Shown here in pieces: positions 1 to 6,187 of a DNA stretch of 11,063 nt. The stretch spans positions 1 to 11,063 of the forward strand of contig JAEDHM010000040.1 of the NCBI GenBank assembly GCA_016296985.1, given 5' to 3'. Source of the DNA: Clostridia bacterium (GTDB lineage Bacteria > Bacillota > Clostridia > Christensenellales > CAG-1252). Below the pieces are notes generated by a model. The model was not told the origin of the DNA and did no database searches. It worked only from the letters and a program-made list of their open reading frames with translations. The translations under genes were made by a program, and so were the position numbers. Every line of letters starts with the position of its first letter. The first letter of the stretch is position 1.

Positions 1-180
1 ATCGCTCAATATTTAGCTAAATTCAGCTATCTATCGCGCCAGAGCCTTGTTTCTAGTTGTGATCGTAGCGGTATCCAACTGTTTTTCTCCTCAATCGCTT
101 AATATTCAGCTAAATTCAGCTATCTATCGCGCCAGAGCCTTGTTTCTAGTTGTGATCGTCGCGGTATTCAAATGATTTTT
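1..180. repeat. Two-copy ~93-bp imperfect tandem repeat
   Basis: Copy 1 starts at base 1 and copy 2 at base 94. Over the first 80 bases I count 5 mismatches, and a 52-base block (15-66 versus 108-159) is identical. Each copy also has a short internal duplication (AGCTAAATTCAGCTA-like). On the - strand both copies keep a reading frame ending in TATITTRNKALAR followed by TAG, although I find no convincing gene around it. The copies diverge at their right ends, and copy 2 runs into the ribosome binding site of the ASCH gene. No coding gene is supported in 1-197. It could be duplicated 3' remnants of a gene or a lineage-specific intergenic repeat. Confidence 0.85.
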
Positions 181-197
181 ATCAAGAGGTATAGGAA

Positions 198-599
198 ATG
201 GATATAAGTAACTTGAAAAAATGGAGTTTTGGACTTGATGAAAAGATGGCCAATTCTCTTGCAAAGCTTGTTCTTGAAGGGAAAAAGAGGGCTACTTCAA
301 GCAGTTTGTGGGGCTATGAAATAGAAGGGGAAGAAATCCCTAAAGAGGGGGAGAAAAGCGTTATTACCCTTTTTGACGAAACGCCCCTTTGCGTTGTGGA
401 AAACAAGAGGGTGAGGATTATCCCTTTTAAGGAAATTACCTTTTCTCTTGCCGTCCTTGAGGGAGAAGATGAAAATCTTGAGTCTTGGCAAGAAAATCAC
501 CGAGCCTTTTTCCTTGAGGAAGGGCGTGAAATCGGATATACCTTTTGCGAGGATATGCCCGTGGTGTTTGAGGAATTTGAGGTAATCGAAGTTTTGTAA
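198..599 (+). CDS. ASCH-domain protein
   Basis: This is a 133-residue cytosolic protein with no signal peptide or membrane segment. GKKRATSS at residues 28-35 matches the conserved basic GKKxATSS segment of single-domain ASCH proteins. GEDENLESWQENHRAFF at 89-105 matches their acidic-then-W/H motif, and the C-terminal strand MPVVFEEFEVI is also typical. The ASCH fold is PUA-like and linked to RNA or nucleobase binding. At least one small relative (YqfB of E. coli) hydrolyses N4-acetylcytidine, but the exact role here is not predictable. The start is supported by AAGAGG at 184-189. The next gene begins 10 bases after the stop, so the two are probably co-transcribed. Family assignment is firm; substrate is unknown. 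Confidence 0.85.
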   Translation: MDISNLKKWSFGLDEKMANSLAKLVLEGKKRATSSSLWGYEIEGEEIPKEGEKSVITLFDETPLCVVENKRVRIIPFKEITFSLAVLEGEDENLESWQENHRAFFLEEGREIGYTFCEDMPVVFEEFEVIEVL

Positions 600-609
600 G
601 GAGTGAACT

Positions 610-990
610 ATGGACTATTGTTTTACTTATTTTAAGGTTTTATTTGACAAGGGTTTTGATCTTGAGGACTTTTGTCAACAACTTGGTCTTGATTTTGAGG
701 TTTTGAAGGATTTTTGCGAGGAAGATTGGCTTGAAGTGGGAAGAAACGAGGTGTATAACGTGGACTTAAACGTTATGGTGCGTGAAACCTTGAAGGACCT
801 TTTTGAGAAGGAAAAGATTTTGCTTGAACTAAAAAGAAAATATCACCTTACCTATTATCTTGAAAGGGTTATACATATTTATGCGGATACCGAAAACAAT
901 ATAAATCCCATTTTGTCCTTGGCTCCTGATATCGTGGCGTTTTTGTATAAAAGCGATACAGAGGACGATTTGGATTATTACGTTTATTAA
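610..990 (+). CDS. Probable DUF4279-like small protein
   Basis: This is a 126-residue acidic cytosolic protein. The ribosome binding site AAGGAG overlaps the stop codon of the ASCH gene (about 598-603), so the pair is likely one transcript. The C-terminal half resembles DUF4279 proteins: a hydrophobic strand (YLERVIHIYAD), an L-x-L-x-P-x-I-V-A-F-L segment and an acidic tail ending DLDYYVY, where DUF4279 members end in an 'idiDiY' motif. The N-terminal half (CFTYFKVLFDKGFDLEDF) fits the family's first strand and helix. No catalytic motif is visible and the function of the family is unknown. The assignment rests on recalled family patterns and is moderate; the existence of the gene is well supported. 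Confidence 0.7.
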   Translation: MDYCFTYFKVLFDKGFDLEDFCQQLGLDFEVLKDFCEEDWLEVGRNEVYNVDLNVMVRETLKDLFEKEKILLELKRKYHLTYYLERVIHIYADTENNINPILSLAPDIVAFLYKSDTEDDLDYYVY

Positions 991-1017
991 GCCGAACATG
1001 GAAAATAAGGAGAAAAT

Positions 1018-1119
1018 ATGAGAAAAATCCATTTATATCAAGCCGAGCCCGAAGCAATACTTGGCGACGATAAAAATATGCACGCTTTAAAGGAAAAGTT
1101 GAAAAGGGGAGAAGAATAA
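1018..1119 (+). CDS. Possible 33-residue protein
   Basis: An ATG follows a strong AAGGAG (1007-1012) with good spacing, 27 bases after the DUF4279-like gene. It encodes a 33-residue charged peptide beginning MRKIHLYQAEPEAILGDD and ending KEKLKRGEE before TAA. I recognise no family. Its 3' third lies inside the inverted repeat 1079-1131, so the ORF may be a gene truncated by an inserted repeat. Alternatively the structured element may simply begin inside the coding region. Start signal and operon position argue for translation; shortness and lack of a known family argue against. Confidence 0.4.
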   Translation: MRKIHLYQAEPEAILGDDKNMHALKEKLKRGEE

Positions 1120-1240
1120 AAAAAGCGTGCAATATGCGTGATGTTCTTAGCGGAGAATTTGCAACTTGACAAAAGTGCAAGCATCGCATTTGACTAGTCA
1201 AACGCAAATATGGGCTAAGCCCAAACATTAAAAACAGAAG
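1079..1240. repeat. Hairpin-rich non-coding element, possibly a dispersed repeat
   Basis: Several inverted repeats lie side by side. TGCACGCTTT (1079-1088) is perfectly complementary to AAAGCGTGCA (1122-1131). TTGCA..CTT pairs with AAG-TGCAA (about 1160-1181). GCATTTGACTAGTCAAACGC (1186-1205) is a palindrome with one mismatched pair. TGGGCT-A-AGCCCA occupies 1211-1223. There is no T-run making a classical terminator. The density of hairpins and the lack of coding suggest a structured RNA or a small non-autonomous repeat of the host lineage. Direct evidence is limited to the inverted repeats. Confidence 0.5.
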
Positions 1241-1271
1241 AGAGAACAAATCGATATGAAGGTTTGTGTTC

Positions 1272-1308
1272 TTGCTTTTGTCTTGATAAAGTGTCATAAT
1301 AATATAAT
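1272..1308 (+). promoter_or_regulatory. Candidate promoter of the FakA-like/TIR-LRR/DegV operon
   Basis: This AT-rich stretch lies 25-60 bases before the first gene of the operon. TTGCTT (1272-1277), a 17-base spacer and CATAAT (1295-1300) make a plausible sigma70-type pair. A perfect TATAAT sits at 1303-1308, but its best upstream partner TTGATA (1283-1288) is only 14 bases away. The exact -10 is therefore uncertain. The gap and hairpins upstream support a new transcription start here. Confidence 0.4.
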
Positions 1309-1332
1309 AAAAGTTTTGAAAAAGGTGAGGTT

Positions 1333-2598
1333 ATGAAAGCGGTTAGAGTTGAGGAATTGATTGCTCTTTTAAAAAATGCTACTCAACTTTTTTCGCAAAA
1401 CGTTGAGGAAGTAAACAAGTCTAACCATTTCCCCGTCAGCGACTTTGACACGGGGGAAAATATGTATCATACCCTTAAAAACGCCTTGGCGGATTATGAG
1501 GGGAATCCTCTTTTGTTGCCCGAACTTTTTGTCTTACACTCTCACGGCAATTCGGGTATTATCCTAGGGCAAATTTTGGCGGGCTTTTTCGAAGTAGTAA
1601 ACCGTTACGGCGGTTTGTTTGAGGAGGCGCAAGTTTGCGAGGCTTTGACTTTGGGTAAAATAAGAGCCTATTCTTCAGTCCTTCGTCCTAAAGAGGGGAC
1701 GATGCTTTCCTTTATCCGCATTTTGGCAAGTTTTAACAACTGGGATATTTCGCAAAAGACCTTGGAAGAAAGAATTTTGTTTGCTTTGGAAAACACCAAA
1801 GAGGTGGATTTCGACGCCGGAGCAAAAGGACTTTATTATATCATTAAATACGCCTTTGATCTTTCCCTAGCGCCTCTTCCTTCTCCCGATGAGTACGAGG
1901 TGGAAAAAAATCTTGCTACCTTCAAATACTGTACAGAACTTTTGTGTAAACTTTTCCCAGACGTTGAACTTGATGGATTATTAAAATACTTGGAGGGTTG
2001 CGGTGATAGTATAAACTACTCTCAAGTCAAGGGAGTTTTCAAACTTCACGTTCATACAAACGACCCCTTCGCTGTTTTTGAGGAAGTTGAAAAGTTTGGA
2101 AAATTGACCTACAGAAAGATTGACAATATGTATCTTGAAAGCGAGGTTAGGCCGAAAATCGCCTTTGTGGTTGATATGGAAGAAGGGGAAGAACTTTTCC
2201 CCGAGGTTGAGTGCGAATATCTCTCACTTTCCTCTTTAATGGGAGAAAAAGAACTTGCTCACAAAATTTCCTCTATTCCCTATGCGGAGCATATAGTTTT
2301 GTTGACCGACCACCCCGAAAGGTTTGAAAACATTGGCAAGCATCCAAGAATTAGTCTTGTTAAAACCTTTGGGTTTGCAAGTCGATATACCGCCTTATCT
2401 TGTGTGGGCGACTGGTGCGCCTTTGAGGTTTTCTTGAAAAACGTTGAGGATTTGGCCTCTTCCTGCAAAAGTTGTAGATTGCGGAAAGAAAACTTGGAAA
2501 AATGGCTTGCCACTCACCCTTACGGTGTGGTTTTGGGCGGTGAGAGATCGGTTAGGGCGTTGCCCTTAAAATATCTTTATGGAGTTGAGACCTTATGA
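1333..2598 (+). CDS. Divergent FakA-like DhaL/DAK-family kinase
   Basis: This 421-residue cytosolic protein has the FakA order: an N-terminal DhaL ATP-binding domain (about 1-175), a middle domain (about 190-270) and a shortened C-terminal domain. FPVSDFDTGENM (33-44) replaces the usual PVPDGDTGTNM but keeps both Mg-binding aspartates (D37, D39). HGNSGI (71-76), PKEGTML (119-125) and DAGAKGL (161-167) match DhaL phosphate-loop motifs. YCTE (199-202), HVHTNDP (239-245) and KIDNM (262-266) match the FakA middle domain. FakA phosphorylates fatty acids bound to FakB (DegV fold). Usual FakA proteins are about 550 residues, so the C-terminal part (about 147 residues versus over 200) is reduced. The start is set by GGTGAGG at 1324-1330. 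Its stop overlaps the next start as ATGA. Kinase activity is plausible but unproven, and it is probably a paralogue of the housekeeping enzyme. Confidence 0.75.
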   Translation: MKAVRVEELIALLKNATQLFSQNVEEVNKSNHFPVSDFDTGENMYHTLKNALADYEGNPLLLPELFVLHSHGNSGIILGQILAGFFEVVNRYGGLFEEAQVCEALTLGKIRAYSSVLRPKEGTMLSFIRILASFNNWDISQKTLEERILFALENTKEVDFDAGAKGLYYIIKYAFDLSLAPLPSPDEYEVEKNLATFKYCTELLCKLFPDVELDGLLKYLEGCGDSINYSQVKGVFKLHVHTNDPFAVFEEVEKFGKLTYRKIDNMYLESEVRPKIAFVVDMEEGEELFPEVECEYLSLSSLMGEKELAHKISSIPYAEHIVLLTDHPERFENIGKHPRISLVKTFGFASRYTALSCVGDWCAFEVFLKNVEDLASSCKSCRLRKENLEKWLATHPYGVVLGGERSVRALPLKYLYGVETL

Positions 2599-5138
2599 AA
2601 AACGCCATGATTAAAAGCGGAAAATACAACTGGCCTAAGGCCGTTGATATGGATAAAGGTCCATACTATTTTATCAGTTATTGCCATCGTAACGCCGTTA
2701 TGGCTTGCCACGATTTTTCCCGCCTTGCCAGTTTTGAAGTTCCTTTTTGGTACGACGACGGTATGGTGCCCGGGCAGGATTGGAAGGAGAAGGCGGAATC
2801 GGCTATGTCTCACCCCAACTGTATCGGCGTTTTCTTTTTCGTAACAAAGGCAAGTTTGCAAAGTTTCCCCGTTTTTGAAGAACTTAAGTTTGCCTTGAAA
2901 ATGAGCGCGGAAAAGTCAAATTTTAGTATTATTTCCATCCATCACGGTGGAAAGTCCATAAGTAGGTGGGCGCAAGAGGGGGCGATCCCTTCCGACTATC
3001 TTCCCACCTATTCTCGCGCTTTTCCCGACGATAACATTTTTATCGCAAGAAAAAAGGCTATTGAATCCACAGAGCATTTCCCTCTTATCCTTGACGTTTT
3101 CAACAACGCGGGACTTTTGAAATCCGCTTATAAATCGGTGCTTGATCGCTCGGCTTTCCTTACCGAGCCTTATAAGGACGGCTATATGATTACTTCATAT
3201 AGGGGACAGGCGGCAAACGTGATTATTCCAAGCCGAATTTTGGGAAAGAAGATTATCGCCATCGGCCCTGATGCGTTCGCCCATGAAAAGGCCTTGAAAA
3301 GCGTTAAGATGGAAAACAGCGTTTTAGAAATTTTGGACAACGCTTTCGAGGGCTGTGTAAACCTTAAGAGCATTACTTTTTCCGACAATCTTCAATATAT
3401 CGGCAACGAGTGTTTCAAGTCTTGCTTAAAACTGACTTCGGTAGATTTGCCCGACAGTTTGATTACCCTTGGGGATTACGCCTTTTATCAATGCTTTAAT
3501 CTCAAGCGCATTGATTTTGGCAAGGCCTTTGTAAGCATAGGCTACGCTACCTTTTCCCAGTGCGTAAAACTTGAAAACCTTATTCTTTCCCCCAATACTC
3601 AGCGGATTGAAAACTACGCTTTTGGCGGTTGCGCCTTTAATTCCCTTGAAGTGCCTGCTTCTACCTTGGTTTTGGGTACCGACTGTTGCGTTTGCAATCC
3701 CAACCTTACCCATTTAAAGTTTTTTACCACCGACAAAATACCTTCGCTTCCCGATGAAATAGGTACTTTATGTCCTCATTTTAACTATATCAGCGTGCCT
3801 TTCCATATGGATGACGCTCTTGTTTTGGAGCTGTCAAAACTAAAACCTGTCCGTAGGCGTTTGGACGGTCTTTCTCGTTTTATCAACGACGAAAAGGGCT
3901 TTAGGTGGAATAGCATCGACGGCGCGGAGGAATACCGTATTGCGGTGGACGACAAGCAGTTTGTTACTACTTCTTGTCAGTTGCCTTTCCATTTTAAGAA
4001 AAAGGTTTACCGTATCGCTTTTTGCGCTCACAGTAGTCAAAAGGATATCGAGGACAGCGAGGCCTTTTTTACCTATACCGTGAAAATGCCCGAGATTAAG
4101 GATCACGTTTTGGTGGGCGGAAAATTTTTAGACGGAAAGGTGGTGGCAAAAAGTCCTATTCAAGAAATTGGAGAGGGTGCTTTCAGTAACGATTTGTCCG
4201 TTACTTCCCTTGAATTCGAGGGTAGGAAAATTGGCGACAAGGCTTTTGGTGGTTGCTTGAATCTTGAAGACGTCAAACTTTCAAACCCCGTTGAAATTGG
4301 GGATTTTGCCTTCAATCGTTGTACCAAACTTAAAAGTATTGATTGGGATCAAATTACATCTTTGGGCGAGGCTTGTTTCGAGGGTTGCGCCAATTTGGAG
4401 ATAATCCGACTTTCCGACAAGGTGAAGGTTATTCCCGCAAAGGCCTTCCGCCGTTGTATCAACGTTACCGCTTTGGAATGGGAGGGCGAGCCTCTTGAAA
4501 TGCAAGCGGACTGTTTGAGGGGTTGTATGTCTATTGAAGAGTTGTCCTTGCCCGACAGTATTGAGAAAATCGGCGCTCATGCAATTTCCTATATCTCTAT
4601 CAAAAAACTTAAATTGCCCTCTTCCTTGAAACATTATGATATTACCAACTTGCAAAGTTGTTCGTATTTGAAAAAAATCACCATACAAAACAATGATATT
4701 TTTACCATTGTTGAGGAGGGTTTAGTCAAGGACGGCAAGATATTATTGCGCTATCCTCCTGCTAAAAACGTGAAAAAGGTGGTGGTGCCTTCTGCGATTA
4801 CCACAATCGAAAAGGGAGCTTTTCAAGATTCTTCCTTTATCGAAAACGTGGTGTTTGAAAGGGTTGAGACCATTGGCGAGCGCGCCTTTTTCGCCTCTGC
4901 ATCCTTAAAGCAGGTTACGTTGCCCGAAACACTTTTAAGGATTGATTCCGAGGCCTTTGCCCATTGCGAGCATTTGACGAAGGTGGTGCTTAAGGGGAGC
5001 GGTTCCCTTGAAATTGCGCCTAACGCCTTTGACAATAGGGAAAATCTTACCCTTGTGGTTTCTCCTCAAAGGGCGAGGGATTTTGCCTCGCACAAACTTT
5101 TTAATTGCCAAATCAAAATCGAGGTGCAAGATGTTTAG
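2595..5138 (+). CDS. TIR-domain protein with BspA-type leucine-rich repeats
   Basis: This 847-residue protein has no signal peptide or membrane segment, so it is predicted cytosolic. Residues about 22-165 form a TIR domain: box 1 is YYFISYCHRNA, then FWYDDGMVPGQDW, then a strand (IGVFFFVT) and S90...E96 in the EELKFA helix, where E96 aligns with the catalytic glutamate of NAD-cleaving TIRs. About 205-400 and 505-825 are ~23-residue BspA/LRR_5 repeats of the type 'L-x-x-I-x-F-x-x-x-x-x-I-G-x-x-A-F-x-x-C'. About 418-496 (RWNSIDGAEEYRIAVDD) looks like a fibronectin-III-like spacer between them. The start overlaps the previous stop (ATGA), with GGAG at 2581-2584. The 3' end overlaps the DegV-like start by 8 bases. 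TIR-N-terminal and sensor-C-terminal order is typical of TIR effectors, whereas most BspA-LRR proteins are surface proteins. Domains are firm; the biological role is inferred. Confidence 0.88.
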   Translation: MKNAMIKSGKYNWPKAVDMDKGPYYFISYCHRNAVMACHDFSRLASFEVPFWYDDGMVPGQDWKEKAESAMSHPNCIGVFFFVTKASLQSFPVFEELKFALKMSAEKSNFSIISIHHGGKSISRWAQEGAIPSDYLPTYSRAFPDDNIFIARKKAIESTEHFPLILDVFNNAGLLKSAYKSVLDRSAFLTEPYKDGYMITSYRGQAANVIIPSRILGKKIIAIGPDAFAHEKALKSVKMENSVLEILDNAFEGCVNLKSITFSDNLQYIGNECFKSCLKLTSVDLPDSLITLGDYAFYQCFNLKRIDFGKAFVSIGYATFSQCVKLENLILSPNTQRIENYAFGGCAFNSLEVPASTLVLGTDCCVCNPNLTHLKFFTTDKIPSLPDEIGTLCPHFNYISVPFHMDDALVLELSKLKPVRRRLDGLSRFINDEKGFRWNSIDGAEEYRIAVDDKQFVTTSCQLPFHFKKKVYRIAFCAHSSQKDIEDSEAFFTYTVKMPEIKDHVLVGGKFLDGKVVAKSPIQEIGEGAFSNDLSVTSLEFEGRKIGDKAFGGCLNLEDVKLSNPVEIGDFAFNRCTKLKSIDWDQITSLGEACFEGCANLEIIRLSDKVKVIPAKAFRRCINVTALEWEGEPLEMQADCLRGCMSIEELSLPDSIEKIGAHAISYISIKKLKLPSSLKHYDITNLQSCSYLKKITIQNNDIFTIVEEGLVKDGKILLRYPPAKNVKKVVVPSAITTIEKGAFQDSSFIENVVFERVETIGERAFFASASLKQVTLPETLLRIDSEAFAHCEHLTKVVLKGSGSLEIAPNAFDNRENLTLVVSPQRARDFASHKLFNCQIKIEVQDV

Positions 5139-5973
5139 GATTGTAAGCGACTTGGGGGCGGATATCCCCCGTGAATTTAAAGACGACGATCTTGTGGTTA
5201 TCAATCAATCGGTGTCCCTAGGGGGCGAGGATAGGATTTTCGACCTTGACAGCGACCTTGATATGCGCAAATTTTTTGATGAGGTTGCAAAAGTGGAAAG
5301 TTATGCTACGAGGGCGATGACTTATCAAGAAATTTATTCGGTCATTTATCCTCTTGCAAAGGAAAGCGACTTGCTATGTCTTTCCTTTTCTCAGCGCCTT
5401 AGCGCAAGCGGAAGTCAAATGCAAAAAGTGTGCGCCGATCTTGACGGTAAGTACGGTAGGGTGGTTTATTACGATACTCAAACGGCAACGGTGGGGCAGG
5501 GCGTTTTAGTCTATTACGCAACCCGTCTTTTGAAAAAGGGAAAGAGCATTGATGAAACTGTCGCTATACTCGACCAAATAAAAAACAACCTTAGATTTTA
5601 CGTCCTTTTGGATAGAGAAAATCACTTTTTCAAGGGTGGCAGATGCGACGGATTAGAGCGAGAAAAAAGGGGATATCCCTTGCTTTATCTCCCTTTAGGA
5701 GATCTTTACCGCAAGGTTGCCGAGTTTTTCGCTCCCCAAGTGGGACTTGCTTTCCTTGAAAAAAAGTTGCAACAAAGCGACAACGCCCTAATCTTTTTAG
5801 GCCATGGCAACAACCATTCTCTCGCCTTGTACTTGAAGGAAAAATGGAAAAACTACGCCCCCAAAATATCCACTTGCTATATTAACCCCGTTATGGGCGT
5901 TCACACAGGAAAAGATCCCTTGCTTGTCGCCTATTTGGAAAACTCCCCCTTGCTTATAGACTTTGATCATTAA
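5131..5973 (+). CDS. DegV-family (FakB-like) lipid-binding protein
   Basis: The 280-residue length is normal for DegV proteins. I chose the ATG at 5131 because IVSDLGADIP right after it is the DegV N-terminus (IVTDSTADIP type) and GAGGTG (5121-5126) precedes it. An in-frame upstream ATG at 5008 would add 41 non-homologous residues inside the TIR-LRR gene. Other family marks are T60 (ATRAMTYQE for the TSQPSP motif), LSFSQRLSAS (84-93) for ISSGLSGT, YDTQTATVGQG (114-124) for VDSxSxSxGxG, HFFKGGR (165-171) and GVHTG (256-260). FakB proteins bind a fatty acid and present its carboxylate to FakA, and the Thr, Arg and His positions used for this appear kept. The TDS and SSGLSGT motifs are noticeably altered, so the ligand may differ. 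It is the last gene of the operon. Confidence 0.8.
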   Translation: MFRIVSDLGADIPREFKDDDLVVINQSVSLGGEDRIFDLDSDLDMRKFFDEVAKVESYATRAMTYQEIYSVIYPLAKESDLLCLSFSQRLSASGSQMQKVCADLDGKYGRVVYYDTQTATVGQGVLVYYATRLLKKGKSIDETVAILDQIKNNLRFYVLLDRENHFFKGGRCDGLEREKRGYPLLYLPLGDLYRKVAEFFAPQVGLAFLEKKLQQSDNALIFLGHGNNHSLALYLKEKWKNYAPKISTCYINPVMGVHTGKDPLLVAYLENSPLLIDFDH

Positions 5974-6056
5974 GCCCTCTTTGTGGATGGTATTTTTAGA
6001 AATTTTCAAGTATTTTGAAATGCAAGAAAATATTAAGAATTTTTATCGTAATTGAG

Positions 6057-6084
6057 TGGACTTTTTGGGTGAAAGTGCTACAAT
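6057..6084 (+). promoter_or_regulatory. Candidate promoter of the antiporter gene
   Basis: TGGACT (6057-6062) is followed by a 16-base spacer and TACAAT (6079-6084). It lies in the gap after the DegV-like stop and would start transcription near 6091, giving a leader of about 97 bases. The -10 is good and the -35 is moderate. Confidence 0.5.
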
Positions 6085-6090
6085 ATTCAA

Positions 6091-6187
6091 CTGATGAACA
6101 GAGCTCAACCATAGAACCATTTGAGGCCTACACCTTGGTCTACGCGCAACTCCCGTAATCAAATACAGTTTTTAGAAGGCGTGGTCT
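6091..6187 (+). other. Leader of the antiporter mRNA, possibly structured
   Basis: This untranslated leader is more GC-rich than the flanking DNA and can form alternative pairings. CTCAA (6104-6108) pairs with TTGAG (6121-6125); AGGCC (6124-6128) pairs with GGTCT (6137-6141); and AGA-A-CCA (6113-6119) competes for TGGTCT. The motif ACCAT occurs twice (6108-6120). There is no T-run, so any control would more likely act on translation. The ribosome binding site GAAGG sits at 6175-6179. I cannot match it to a riboswitch family; leaders before ion antiporters sometimes sense Na+, Li+ or c-di-AMP, but that is only context. Confidence 0.3.

Noticed and set aside
1..180. CRISPR array
   Set aside because: Only two long repeats in direct tandem, with no spacer of independent sequence and no cas genes.
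869..1297. 142-residue - strand open frame
   Set aside because: It runs antisense through the DUF4279-like gene and the hairpin-rich element, with no recognisable domain and composition typical of a chance frame.
5008..5130. Longer DegV-like protein starting at the in-frame ATG at 5008
   Set aside because: The extra 41 residues are not DegV-like, lie inside the TIR-LRR coding region and would need a 131-base overlap. The ATG at 5131 has its own ribosome binding site and the family N-terminus.
6002..6022. Terminator after the DegV-like gene (TTTCAA/TTGAAA)
   Set aside because: Six A-T-rich pairs without a T-run; too weak to call.
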